Assembly (NCBI GenBank): GCA_002685255.1
Contig: NYWU01000001.1
Span: forward strand, 210,599-274,598
Direction of reading: 5' to 3'
Length of the DNA stretch: 64,000 nucleotides
Origin: Idiomarinaceae bacterium
Lineage (GTDB): Bacteria > Pseudomonadota > Gammaproteobacteria > Enterobacterales > Alteromonadaceae
Each line of letters opens with the position of its first letter. Position 1 is the stretch's first letter. The notes under the pieces are model-generated. The model saw only the letters and a list, made by a program, of their open reading frames with translations, was not told the origin of the DNA and ran no database searches. The translations under genes and the position numbers were made by a program. Positions 27,848-37,306 of the stretch are shown here, piece after piece.

Positions 27848-29209
27848 ATGATGGCTGAGTTGTCCGATAAAGAATATGCAATGCAGCGTATTCAAGAGGT
27901 AAATACTGCCCTATCGGACGGTATGTATGTGGCTGCACGCCGCATGCTACATAATATGCCGGCATGTGATATTGCGCTTCTCCTGGAGTCGTCCCCCCCT
28001 AAAAGTCGTGCCATTGTTTGGAAACTCGTCGATGCCGACGAACACGGTGATATTCTAGAAGAACTTTCAGAAGAAGTTCAAAAATCCATTATTCGCCAGA
28101 TGGCGCCTGAAAAACTCGCGGCTGCCACCGAAGGAATGGATACCGATGACTTGGCCTACGTACTGCGTGGCTTGCCAGACCAAGTTTATCAAGAAGTGCT
28201 CAAATCAATGGACGAGCGCGACCGAGAGCGTGCTGAAACGGCATTGTCATACGATGAGGACTCTGCCGGCGGTATCATGAACACCGATACCATTACCGTG
28301 CGCGCCGATGTCACCGTCGATGTTGTATTACGTTACCTTCGCCTAAAAGGCGAGCTACCAGAAGCCACTGATAAACTCTATGTCGCCGATCGGAACGATA
28401 AACTCATCGGTGAAATCGCCCTATCGCGCTTAGTCACCGTCGACCCATCAAAAGTGGTCAGCGATATTATGTCGCCGGATATCGTCAGTATTCCTGTCGA
28501 CATGGATGAAACCGAAGTCGCAAAATTGTTTGAACGTCATGATTGGGTATCAGCGCCCGTTGTCGACGGGGAGCAGCAACTTGTGGGTCGAATCACCATC
28601 GATGACGTGGTTGATATCATTCGCGAGGATGCTCAACACTCGATGTTGAGTATGGCCGGTTTAGAAGATGACGAGGATACTTTTGCGCCGGTACTCAAAA
28701 GTACTCGCCGCCGCACCGTGTGGTTGGCCATTAACTTGGTCACGGCATTACTTGCCGCTATGGTCAGCTCACTATTCGAAGACGTGTTAGCGCAGATGGC
28801 GGTACTCGCTATCCTGAATACCATCGTGCCAAGTATGGGGGGTATTGCCGGTAGTCAAACCCTGACCTTGGTAATTCGAGGTATGGCGCTCGGCCATATC
28901 GGTAGTAGTAACTCACGGTGGTTGATCGGCAAAGAGCTCGCCATTGGCGCACTGAACGGTATTATCTGGTCAATCCTCATTGCCGCTGTGGTAGCACTTT
29001 GGATGCAAAGCTGGTTGGTTGGTGGCATTATCGCCTTCGCGATGATGATGAATCTCCTGGCGGCGGCGCTTGCCGGCGTGACCGTACCCATGATATTGAA
29101 GCGTTTTGATATTGACCCAGCACTGGCGGGCGGGGTTATTTTAACCACCGTCACCGATGTGGTCGGTATCTTTGCATTCTTGGGTACTGCGACATTGCTG
29201 CTGTCTTAA
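27848..29209 (+). CDS. mgtE: Magnesium transporter MgtE
   Basis: MgtE is a magnesium-gated Mg2+ channel of the inner membrane. 453 residues: cytoplasmic N domain (about 15-135, superhelical), tandem CBS domains (about 140-265) that sense Mg2+, a plug helix and five C-terminal membrane helices (about 290-450), with the pore-lining PSMGGIAGSQT near residue 320 and a conserved Asp in the last helix (TDVVGIFAFL). Its TAA lies in the loop of a 12-bp hairpin shared with convergent pmbA. No Mg2+ riboswitch is visible; it is read with npr. Confidence 0.95.
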   Translation: MMAELSDKEYAMQRIQEVNTALSDGMYVAARRMLHNMPACDIALLLESSPPKSRAIVWKLVDADEHGDILEELSEEVQKSIIRQMAPEKLAAATEGMDTDDLAYVLRGLPDQVYQEVLKSMDERDRERAETALSYDEDSAGGIMNTDTITVRADVTVDVVLRYLRLKGELPEATDKLYVADRNDKLIGEIALSRLVTVDPSKVVSDIMSPDIVSIPVDMDETEVAKLFERHDWVSAPVVDGEQQLVGRITIDDVVDIIREDAQHSMLSMAGLEDDEDTFAPVLKSTRRRTVWLAINLVTALLAAMVSSLFEDVLAQMAVLAILNTIVPSMGGIAGSQTLTLVIRGMALGHIGSSNSRWLIGKELAIGALNGIIWSILIAAVVALWMQSWLVGGIIAFAMMMNLLAAALAGVTVPMILKRFDIDPALAGGVILTTVTDVVGIFAFLGTATLLLS

Positions 29210-29222
29210 ACAGCAATGTCGC
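29189..29222. terminator. Perfect hairpin at the mgtE/pmbA convergent junction
   Basis: GCGACATTGCTG (29189-29200), loop of ten bases, CAGCAATGTCGC (29211-29222): a perfect 12-bp stem with the mgtE stop TAA in its loop. Neither strand has a T-run after the stem, so it is terminator-like but not canonical. Confidence 0.65.
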
Positions 29223-29230
29223 CGGTTGCT

Positions 29231-30577
29231 TTACTGACCTGCAATCCGCATTTCTTCTAACAACACCGATCCCGTATGCAAAGCATGGCGCTCGTCAACA
29301 TCGTTACCAATAGCGACGATATTTGCCAGCATGTCTTTTAAATTACCCGCAATCGTCACTTCCTCAACAGGATACTGAATTTCGCCATTCTCAACCCAGA
29401 ATCCAGCAGCGCCGCGCGAATAATCACCGTTGACTAAGTTAACGCCTTGCCCCATCAATTCGGTGACCAGTAAGCCTGTGCCCATCTGTTTGCACAGTTC
29501 AGCCAAACTCTTATCACCATGGGTCAAGCGCCAGTTATGGATGCCCCCAGCATGACCGGTGGGCTGCATATCCATCTTGCGGGCCGCATAGCTAGTAAGT
29601 AGATAAGTCTGCAACTCACCGGCCGTAACGATATCACGTTCAATCGTAGCTAAACCTTCATGGTCAAACGGACTGCTTGCTAAACCACCCACGATATGAG
29701 GACATTCTTTAATGTTTAACCACGACGGCAACACCGGCTGGCCCAATGCGTCTAGCAAGAAACTTGATTTCCGGTAAAGATTGCCGCCACTGATCGCACT
29801 TACGAAATGGCCAAACAAGCTGCCCGCCACATCGGCGCGGAAAATTACCGGGACTTTTGCGGTATCGATCTTGCGGCCACCCAAGCGGGATAGCGTCTCC
29901 TGAGCGGCTTCCTCAGCTACTTTTTCGGGCGCAGCTAAGTCTTGCGTTCGACGCGCAACCGAGTAGCTCATATCGCGTTGCATGCGCTCACCTTCTTTTG
30001 CGATCAGTACGCAACTTAAATTATGACGCGACTGCAAATAACCGCCCAAAAAACCGTGACTATTGCCATATACGCGAAAGCCCGTATGCGAACCGTAGTG
30101 TGCACCGTCAGAATTAATAATGCGATCATCTAAAGCTAAGCCATGACGCTCACAGGCGAGTGCTTGCTCTATCGCGTATTCTGCACTTTGATCGCCGGGG
30201 TGGCATAAGTCTAGCTCAGGATAATCTTTGGTCATTAGTTCTTTCGGTGCTAACCCATTAAACGGGTCAGCTGAGGTATAACGGGCAATTTCCGCCGCCT
30301 TTTTTACTGCCGCAGCAATGGCTTCACGCGATAAGTCGGTAGTCGATGCCGAGCCTTTTTGATGATCACGATACACACTAATGCCCAGCGCACCGTCTTG
30401 ATTAAATTCAACGGTCTCTACATCGCCCATACGCGTACCGACTGAAATGCCGGCGCTTTTGCTGATCGAGCACTCGGCCGCTGAAGTCCCCTCTTTAGCC
30501 GCTAACTCCAACGCATATTGGACCGCTAATTCAACATCATCAAGTTGTTGCTGTAACTCGCTAAGTTGAGGTTTCAA
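29231..30577 (-). CDS. pmbA: Metalloprotease subunit PmbA (TldE)
   Basis: PmbA/TldE is the non-catalytic partner of TldD; the heterodimer degrades unfolded peptides and processes small peptide antibiotics such as microcin B17 and the antitoxin CcdA. 448 residues with the U62 family pattern: AECSISKSAGISVGTRMGDVE, VYRDHQKGSASTTDL, and the C-terminal MQPTGHAGGIHNWRL and GQGVNLVNGDYSRGAAGFWVE. It lacks the HExxxH zinc motif. tldD lies 600 bases away on the same strand with darP between them in opposite direction. Confidence 0.95.
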   Translation of the reverse strand: MKPQLSELQQQLDDVELAVQYALELAAKEGTSAAECSISKSAGISVGTRMGDVETVEFNQDGALGISVYRDHQKGSASTTDLSREAIAAAVKKAAEIARYTSADPFNGLAPKELMTKDYPELDLCHPGDQSAEYAIEQALACERHGLALDDRIINSDGAHYGSHTGFRVYGNSHGFLGGYLQSRHNLSCVLIAKEGERMQRDMSYSVARRTQDLAAPEKVAEEAAQETLSRLGGRKIDTAKVPVIFRADVAGSLFGHFVSAISGGNLYRKSSFLLDALGQPVLPSWLNIKECPHIVGGLASSPFDHEGLATIERDIVTAGELQTYLLTSYAARKMDMQPTGHAGGIHNWRLTHGDKSLAELCKQMGTGLLVTELMGQGVNLVNGDYSRGAAGFWVENGEIQYPVEEVTIAGNLKDMLANIVAIGNDVDERHALHTGSVLLEEMRIAGQ

Positions 30578-30661
30578 TGTACACTCCTCTAAATGATTAA
30601 CGCGTCTTGCGTAAAACTGGTAAACTGCTCGTTATTATTAGCAATTAAAACTGAATGGATT

Positions 30662-31195
30662 ATGGCTCGTAAACCAACCCACTCGACATCGCCAGACGAA
30701 AATGAATTTGCAGATGTCCCCAGCAAAAGTGAACGCAAGCGCCAAGTTGAAGCCCTACAAAAAATGGGCACTGAGCTCGTAGACTTAACTGATGCGCAAC
30801 TCAAAAGCATTCCACTTGATGATGAGCTGCGCGATGCGGTCTTGCTCGCTCGTAAAATTAAAAATAAACACGAAGGCTATCGCCGCCAACTTCAGTTTAT
30901 TGGTAAGTTAATGCGCCAAAGAGACGTTACGCCTATCGAACAAGCAATGGAACGCCTTAACGCCTTTCACCAACAAACTGTGAATCAATTTCATGCTGTT
31001 GAGCAACAACGCGACCTGCTGTTATCAGGTGACGAAGAAGCGCTCACAGACTTTTTTAACCGTTACCCCGATGCCGATATTCAGCGTATTCGCCAATGGC
31101 TTCGACAAGCCAAAAAGCAAGCCGAGGACAATAAACCGCCTACGGCAGCGCGCCAGCTATTTGTCTATTTACGTGAACTCATGACTGAGGCCTAA
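30662..31195 (+). CDS. darP: Ribosome-associated protein DarP (YjgA, DUF615)
   Basis: DarP helps in late maturation of the 50S subunit around the peptidyl transferase centre. 177 residues from ATG at 30662 (MARKPTHSTSPDENEF); a start at 30593 adds 23 unrelated residues and is rejected. All-helical, highly charged: PSKSERKRQVEALQKMGTEL, LDDELRDAVLLARKI and HEGYRRQLQFIGKLMR are family hallmarks. It is divergent from pmbA and convergent with tldD; the yjgA-pmbA pairing matches E. coli. Confidence 0.93.
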   Translation: MARKPTHSTSPDENEFADVPSKSERKRQVEALQKMGTELVDLTDAQLKSIPLDDELRDAVLLARKIKNKHEGYRRQLQFIGKLMRQRDVTPIEQAMERLNAFHQQTVNQFHAVEQQRDLLLSGDEEALTDFFNRYPDADIQRIRQWLRQAKKQAEDNKPPTAARQLFVYLRELMTEA

Positions 31196-31205
31196 GCCTC
31201 AGTCA
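31182..31205. terminator. Perfect hairpin at the darP/tldD convergent junction
   Basis: TGACTGAGGC (31182-31191), loop CTAA, GCCTCAGTCA (31196-31205): a perfect 10-bp stem and tetraloop. The darP stop TAA is in the loop, and the tldD stop TGA (minus strand, 31199-31201) is in the right arm. No T-run follows on either side. Confidence 0.65.
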
Positions 31206-32635
31206 GTACCACCGACTGTCATAGCGTCTAGTTTCAGCGTTGGCTGACCGACGCCAACCGGTAAACTCTGACCATCCTTACCACACACACCGACACCTTG
31301 GTCGAGCGCTAAATCATTACCCACCATTGAGACCTTACTCATCGCTTCCGGTCCATTACCAATTAACGTCGCGCCTTTAATCGGTTGTGTAATTTTGCCG
31401 TCCTCAATCAGGTATGCTTCTGATGCCGAAAACACGAACTGACCCGACGTGATATCGACCTGACCACCGGCAAAGTGTGGCGCGTAAATACCGCGCTTCA
31501 CAGACGCGATAATGTCCTCGGGCTGGTGCTCACCGGGCAGCATGTAGGTATTTGTCATACGCGGCATGGGCAAGTGCGCATAACTCTCACGACGACCGTT
31601 GCCTGTCACCGCATGGCCCATCAAACGCGCATTCATTTTATCCTGCATGTAGCCTTTCAGGATGCCATTTTCGATTAGTACATTGCGACCTGCGGGCGTG
31701 CCTTCATCATCAATACTCAGCGAGCCGCGGCGGTCGGCTAGGGTACCATCGTCGACGATAGTACAAAGTTCCGAAGCCACTTTCTCACCTATTTTACCCG
31801 CATACGCCGAAGAACCTTTACGATTAAAATCACCTTCAAGTCCGTGTCCAACCGCTTCATGCAACAATACACCCGGCCAGCCGGCGCCAAGTACAACCGG
31901 CATGGTTCCTGCCGGAGCCGCAATGGCTTCTAGGTTAACTAATGCCTGACGAACCGCTTCTTCAGCAAACGCTTTCCAGCGCGGTGTGCCCTCTTCATCT
32001 TTAAAGAAATACTCGTAACTGACACGCGCACCACCACCTGCTGAACCCCGCTCTCGTCGGCCCTCTTGTTCAACGATGACAGAGCAGTTTAACCGAACCA
32101 ATGGCCTATGGTCTTCAGCGAATGTACCGTCAGTCGCTGCAACAAGCACGTCGTCGTAGCTGCCCGAGAGACTAACAACGACCTGAGATACACGCTTATC
32201 CTGGGCACGCGCATGGGCATCGACCTGCTTCAATAGCGCAATCTTTTCCGCCTCTTCGAGCGACTGCAGTGGGTTCTTAGCCGCATACTGTGCCGCTACC
32301 GACTGCTGAGTCCACGCTTTAACCTGCTTACTTTGACCTTGCCGTACAATGCCGCGTGCCGCGTTACAGGTTTGTGTGAGCGCTTGCTGAGTAATCTCGT
32401 CAGCATAAGCAAAGCCTGTTTTTTCACCTTGTATGGCACGGACACCCATACCCGTTTCATTGTGATACGCACCGTCTTTAATAATGCCGTCTTCTAATAC
32501 CCATGACTCGTTGACGCTACCTTGAAAATAAATGTCAGCAAAGTCGATATCGCCGTTGTATAAGGTACCGAGCGCTCTAGCGAGATCTGACTCAGTCACG
32601 GGTAATTCATTAATCCAACTTAATTTATCGCTCAT
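31199..32635 (-). CDS. tldD: Metalloprotease TldD
   Basis: TldD is the catalytic zinc subunit of the TldD/TldE protease. 478 residues: the HExxxH signature [11 protein letters not shown] (about 254-264), [10 protein letters not shown] after it, and conserved GGTD at the very C-terminus (AMTVGGTD), all as in E. coli TldD. The stop is TGA inside the darP/tldD hairpin. The gene starts within the 3' end of the nitrilase-family gene (4-base overlap), continuing the run mreB-mreC-mreD-maf-rng-yhdP-nitrilase-tldD. Confidence 0.95.
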   Translation of the reverse strand: MSDKLSWINELPVTESDLARALGTLYNGDIDFADIYFQGSVNESWVLEDGIIKDGAYHNETGMGVRAIQGEKTGFAYADEITQQALTQTCNAARGIVRQGQSKQVKAWTQQSVAAQYAAKNPLQSLEEAEKIALLKQVDAHARAQDKRVSQVVVSLSGSYDDVLVAATDGTFAEDHRPLVRLNCSVIVEQEGRRERGSAGGGARVSYEYFFKDEEGTPRWKAFAEEAVRQALVNLEAIAAPAGTMPVVLGAGWPGVLLHEAVGHGLEGDFNRKGSSAYAGKIGEKVASELCTIVDDGTLADRRGSLSIDDEGTPAGRNVLIENGILKGYMQDKMNARLMGHAVTGNGRRESYAHLPMPRMTNTYMLPGEHQPEDIIASVKRGIYAPHFAGGQVDITSGQFVFSASEAYLIEDGKITQPIKGATLIGNGPEAMSKVSMVGNDLALDQGVGVCGKDGQSLPVGVGQPTLKLDAMTVGGTD

Positions 32636-33471
32636 ACATCCTCATTTACATTAGCACTCACCGTCAGGCGAGTTTGCTCCGCGACAGGCATTTGCGCGCG
32701 AATATTCTCCAATTTCTCTCTGTCAAAATAGGCACTGACAACGCCCTCTCCATCGGCTTGCTCGGCCATGACTTCACCCCATGGGTCAACGATCATCGAG
32801 TGTCCATAGGTACGGCGTCCATTGGCGGCCTCGCCGAATTGGTTGGGTGCGAGCATATACACTTGCTGCTCAATCGCCCGTGCTCTCACCAGCGAATGCC
32901 AGTGTGCTGCACCGGTTACCTCAGTAAATGCTGACGGTAATAAAATAATATCGGCACCCTTGGCACGCAGTGCTTTGAACAATTCTGGAAAACGCAGATC
33001 ATAACATACCGCCATTCCGACCACAGCGAAGCCCAAGTCGATAGTGACAATCGAGCTTCCAGCACGTGTCCAGCGAGACTCTCGGTATTGTCGTGTGTTA
33101 TCGGCGACGTCGACATCGAACAAGTGAATTTTATCATAACGCGCTAAGCATTCACCGTTGGGTCCATAACATAAGCTAGCTGCAGCAAAGCGGTCACCAG
33201 CTTGAAGTGGAATCGTGCCACCAACAAGGTATATTTCGTGCTGTTTAGCCAACTCAGACAAGCGCTGTTGTACGGGTCCATCACCAACAGGTTCCGCCAT
33301 TTCTAGCTGAGCACGGTCGCCGGCACCAAAGCAGCTAAACGCTTCAGGGACAACCACCAGTTGCGGACGTTGCTCTGGCAACTGAGTCAATAAGCGTTCA
33401 AGTAGAGCTAGATTTTCAGTGGGCGTCTTGAAGCTACTGAGTTGGATTGCGCTGAGTAGAGGTTGCGTCAT
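32632..33471 (-). CDS. Carbon-nitrogen hydrolase (nitrilase superfamily)
   Basis: A 279-residue amidase of the nitrilase superfamily, probably of the Nit/omega-amidase or deaminated-glutathione amidase branch. The catalytic triad is complete: Glu43 (VVPEAFSCF), Lys114 ([10 protein letters not shown]) and Cys156 ([12 protein letters not shown]). The start is ATG at 33471, preceded by AGGAGG; a start 24 codons upstream lies inside yhdP and is rejected. It overlaps yhdP by 38 bases and tldD by four. Genes of this kind regularly stand between yhdP and tldD in gammaproteobacteria, but the substrate is not shown by the sequence. Confidence 0.88.
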   Translation of the reverse strand: MTQPLLSAIQLSSFKTPTENLALLERLLTQLPEQRPQLVVVPEAFSCFGAGDRAQLEMAEPVGDGPVQQRLSELAKQHEIYLVGGTIPLQAGDRFAAASLCYGPNGECLARYDKIHLFDVDVADNTRQYRESRWTRAGSSIVTIDLGFAVVGMAVCYDLRFPELFKALRAKGADIILLPSAFTEVTGAAHWHSLVRARAIEQQVYMLAPNQFGEAANGRRTYGHSMIVDPWGEVMAEQADGEGVVSAYFDREKLENIRAQMPVAEQTRLTVSANVNEDV

Positions 33472-36400
33472 TGTTTGCCTCCTTTTCTTTTTCCAGTTCT
33501 GGAATATCAACGGGACGACTGTCGCGCTCAACTTCTTCCACAACAGGGTTGTCTATCGTACCAGTGACACGATAACGCAACAATGAAATGACTTTCGCGT
33601 CTTGCAAGACCTTGTCAATTAACAACGCCGCAAGGCCGCTAGGTGGATTAACCATCCACGCCAATATGACGGGCAAACTTGAAGTCACCTTAGGCGCATA
33701 GGTCAATTCATAATCGAGCGATTGCTTCTCTAAGTCGGTGCTGCCGCGAATGACCATGTCACCCGCCGAACCAAAAAGCTGGGTATCATTAGTGGTTAAT
33801 ACGCCTTGGGCAATTTGCACGCTACCATTGAGATCGGTGTAGAACATACCTTGCGAAAATACATCACGAAAATCCAGCGTCAACTTGCGTAAGATACCGT
33901 CTAAGCTGAGTAGCGAGAACAAGCGCGCGCCACCATCACTGACCTCGGCCAAATAACCTTGCCCAAAGTCCCACTGCAGTGCCCCTGATAACGTATCAAA
34001 ATCAACTTGATGGGGGTGATCATTCCAACGCACACCAAAAGCAATGGTGGCGGAGCTATCGCGGATCGCTGTCTCTAAACCGTACTCTCGCAGGAGTTCG
34101 CCGATATCACTGGTGGTGAGCTCACCGCTCAACTGAGTAAACGGCTGGCCCTCACTGACCATCCAGAAACCTGATGCATCAAGTTGCTCCGTCTCATTCG
34201 CCATTTTCAGTTGATTCAACGCGATACCGCCTTCGATGGGAACCAACTTGGCACTGACTCGACCTAAGTGATGATCATCGAGTCGACACACATTGCAGGT
34301 AATATCGAGCGGCGGCACTCGGCTTACCCACTCGTAGTCGGTGGTTTCTGAGTCACTCGACGTGTCTTGTTTTAGATTATCGGTATTCAGCTGAGCAAAG
34401 TCGGCGCTGACCTTGATCGGCTCAGATAGAAAATCCTCTGGCAATTGTGCTCGCACTGACAACTGATCGGCTAGGATTCGTGCTTGCCATACCCTATCTT
34501 GTGGGAAGATATCGATATCCGCATTGCTGAAACTTTGCTGTCCCCAAGATAACTCATCGGTCTTTATGCGAATCGAGTCGGGCAAGTACCAAGCGCTTAA
34601 CGACTGCTCTCTGTCAGCATCGGAAGCACCGCTGTTAGCAAAAGAGTCACTGATAAAGTAGAGCAAATCATACCAGTGCCCAATCGCCAGTTCAGGTAAG
34701 TAGGCGCGAATGTCAAAAGTCGCTTGCGTGTTCATCTCTGGCAGTGCACTGGGCTGCCCAATCGATAAGCTGGCATATTGCCACTGCTGTACTCCTGGCT
34801 GCCAAGCGCTGCGCCAACGCAGACGTTCGCCCGAGCGGACGTCGAGGGCTAAGTCATTACCATTGCCCTTTAAACTAACATCTAATTGCCAGTTCTCACC
34901 AAACTCTTTATTCAATGGTTGTGGCAAGCGCGACTCTAAACCGGTTAAATCCAACTGAGAATTAGCCGTGACTTTTACTTGGTCAGCGATGTCCAAGTCG
35001 ATATTGGCGATGCCGTTAACCGCACCGTAAAAATAGCGCGACCAACCTTGCTTAGGCAGTGCCTTGAACAAGGGTTCCAATTGCCAGTCTAGCTCGTTTT
35101 CGATGCTCAGCTGATAACTATCTTGCTTAGGTGCGCCAACAATTTTGCTTGAAAAGGGTCGACCAAACCAAGCCAACACCAAGTCCTTAGTAGTGACCTG
35201 TTGGTCATCAATTATGAGCTGACCCGAGCGCACGTCAAACCATTGATCAATGGCATCAATATAAACTCGATTATTGGCGAGATCGGCTTTCACATTGACG
35301 CCTACCTCACGCGAGCCGTCAAAAGGAATATCTAAGTTAAACTGACCACTGATACGATTCTCGGGCATCACTTGATTGAATACTTCAGCAACGCTGGTTA
35401 ACGGTGACTGTTGAAAAACAGACCGCACAGATTGCGCCGGTCCAGCCACTTTAGACTCGACCTGTAATCCCCTACCCGCATCGAGCAAATCCGGTATCTG
35501 TGCATTCACTTCCTCGATGGTGACACCATTGATTCGGCCCTGCGTGGCATGCATAGCAAGGCCATGCTGATAAAAGTCTAGGGTCAGCGGCAATTCTTGG
35601 ATGGCTGGCCAGTTGGGTTGGAATTGATAGGTCAGCGTATCAAAGTGAATACCTGCGCTAAACACGCCTTCCTGTACCTGACTCGGTAACATCATCTGTT
35701 GTGCTCGCCAAGCGAGGGTTAATTGCTCTACCGTGCCTGCCTTAAGCGCATTGGATAAATAACGCTTAAGATCTTCACCCATCACATCCGGTAATGCCGA
35801 CTTCAACGTATCAACCGCAAATGGCTGACGACTTGCGACGACTAGTTCGAAAGCCGGCTGCAAAGCCGATACCGAGCGCCATGCGCCTCGCCCAGAGAGC
35901 TGCATATCGTTTATCGCAAGCTGGCTTTCGCGCCACGTCACTTGCCAGCCGTCGGCGATTTGTTCCACTGTACCATTGAGTTCGACGTCTTTTAATTGCC
36001 AAGCGCGTTGCTCAGATAAACGATCGCTGGTGACAGTCAGTTGCGGTGCATTGAGCGTCCACTGCAGGTGCTTTAGATTGCCTTCAAGTGTCATCGACAA
36101 TGGCGAAAACGCGGGTATATCGGCTGAACCTGAAGCGTTGATATCAATCAGTTCAGCACGCCAGTGCCAAGGAAACTGCGCGCTATCCTGGATAAATAAA
36201 TTGGCGCGCGCATCTAACCCTGCAGACTGCAGATAATTATACAGTCGGCCCTCGTCATCTATTAATTGCAGTACCGGAATCAGCTTACTCGCAGGCACAC
36301 CCTCTACGCTCGCTCGCAGCGTATCAGCCACGTTTTGTACTCGCATGGCGGGCCATTCGAGCGTATTATTTTCTACCTCAACCGTCATCGGCGCACTATT

Positions 36401-37306
36401 GATCAACCAGCCTTGGCCTTGCCGCTGCATCTGCACTTCTCCAGAGGGGATGTGCAGATCCACAACACGATTATCTCGTTGCATGGTGAGCCGATTATCA
36501 AGGATACGCAGCAACGCTTGTGAAACTTGGCCTTGGTAGATATCGAGCCACGCCGTAAAATTCACGTTGGAGTCCGTGATATCAATACCTGGGACTTGCT
36601 TTTCAAGCCATGGGCTGACATCAATACCACGCGAGTCGACGTAAAATTGACCGACCATATCGCGCCAACGACGCCCCTCAAGTTGCAGCACAAAATTAAG
36701 CCTGTTGGGCGTAAAGTTCTTTACCCTAAACTGGCCGACGCCTTGGTGAGTACGGCCGCGGTTACTCCATGTCAAACGTTCAATATCAATGGTACGCGGA
36801 TTGCCGCTTAAGGGGGTGACTTGAAGTGTGCTTTGCTGGAACGAGAAACTCTCTAACTGACTAAGAAAAAGTTGTTCGACTTGGTCGAGCTGTACACTAC
36901 TGCCATCACCTTGAGTAAGACGACGCACATCTAACTGAATATCCGCTTGCTCGAGAATAAATTGCTGTAGCACCCACTGGCGCTCAGTCAACGACTCCCA
37001 AAAATCAATAACGACCCAGAGCCGGTCGACATCGACACTGAGTGCATCAGCGGCTGCATCACCCAGTTTAAAATTGGACAGCTCGATGGCGGGGCCTTGC
37101 TGACGCCAAGATAACGCCAACTGGTTAATATGTACCTGTTGACCCAAACTTGCACTGACTTGTCGCTCTAACGGTTTAGTTAGGTCAGGAAAGTAAGGCA
37201 AACCATAGCGTAATAAACTCAACAGCACGGCAGCCATTACCAGTAGTATGGCCGAGAACCAGATCAGTTTGTGGAAAGTCCAGCTTACCGCACGTTTTAA
37301 AGTCAC
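33434..37306 (-). CDS. yhdP: AsmA-like inter-membrane lipid transport protein YhdP
   Basis: YhdP is one of the TamB/YdbH/YhdP group of bridge-like proteins that move phospholipid from inner to outer membrane. 1290 residues: an N-terminal membrane helix (about 14-32, LIWFSAILLVMAAVLLSLL), a very long beta-rich periplasmic region, and the conserved C-terminal AsmA-like block (GGARLFSLLSLDGILRKLTL and the following YTDLNGSVQIAQG). Length matches the family (~1260-1290). The start overlaps the rng stop by one base. Confidence 0.93.
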   Translation of the reverse strand: MTLKRAVSWTFHKLIWFSAILLVMAAVLLSLLRYGLPYFPDLTKPLERQVSASLGQQVHINQLALSWRQQGPAIELSNFKLGDAAADALSVDVDRLWVVIDFWESLTERQWVLQQFILEQADIQLDVRRLTQGDGSSVQLDQVEQLFLSQLESFSFQQSTLQVTPLSGNPRTIDIERLTWSNRGRTHQGVGQFRVKNFTPNRLNFVLQLEGRRWRDMVGQFYVDSRGIDVSPWLEKQVPGIDITDSNVNFTAWLDIYQGQVSQALLRILDNRLTMQRDNRVVDLHIPSGEVQMQRQGQGWLINSAPMTVEVENNTLEWPAMRVQNVADTLRASVEGVPASKLIPVLQLIDDEGRLYNYLQSAGLDARANLFIQDSAQFPWHWRAELIDINASGSADIPAFSPLSMTLEGNLKHLQWTLNAPQLTVTSDRLSEQRAWQLKDVELNGTVEQIADGWQVTWRESQLAINDMQLSGRGAWRSVSALQPAFELVVASRQPFAVDTLKSALPDVMGEDLKRYLSNALKAGTVEQLTLAWRAQQMMLPSQVQEGVFSAGIHFDTLTYQFQPNWPAIQELPLTLDFYQHGLAMHATQGRINGVTIEEVNAQIPDLLDAGRGLQVESKVAGPAQSVRSVFQQSPLTSVAEVFNQVMPENRISGQFNLDIPFDGSREVGVNVKADLANNRVYIDAIDQWFDVRSGQLIIDDQQVTTKDLVLAWFGRPFSSKIVGAPKQDSYQLSIENELDWQLEPLFKALPKQGWSRYFYGAVNGIANIDLDIADQVKVTANSQLDLTGLESRLPQPLNKEFGENWQLDVSLKGNGNDLALDVRSGERLRWRSAWQPGVQQWQYASLSIGQPSALPEMNTQATFDIRAYLPELAIGHWYDLLYFISDSFANSGASDADREQSLSAWYLPDSIRIKTDELSWGQQSFSNADIDIFPQDRVWQARILADQLSVRAQLPEDFLSEPIKVSADFAQLNTDNLKQDTSSDSETTDYEWVSRVPPLDITCNVCRLDDHHLGRVSAKLVPIEGGIALNQLKMANETEQLDASGFWMVSEGQPFTQLSGELTTSDIGELLREYGLETAIRDSSATIAFGVRWNDHPHQVDFDTLSGALQWDFGQGYLAEVSDGGARLFSLLSLDGILRKLTLDFRDVFSQGMFYTDLNGSVQIAQGVLTTNDTQLFGSAGDMVIRGSTDLEKQSLDYELTYAPKVTSSLPVILAWMVNPPSGLAALLIDKVLQDAKVISLLRYRVTGTIDNPVVEEVERDSRPVDIPELEKEKEANNDATSTQRNPTQ

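Noticed and set aside
30593..30661. N-terminal extension of darP from 30593
   Set aside because: The 23 extra residues are not part of the DUF615 family and overlap the pmbA promoter region; ATG at 30662 fits the family.
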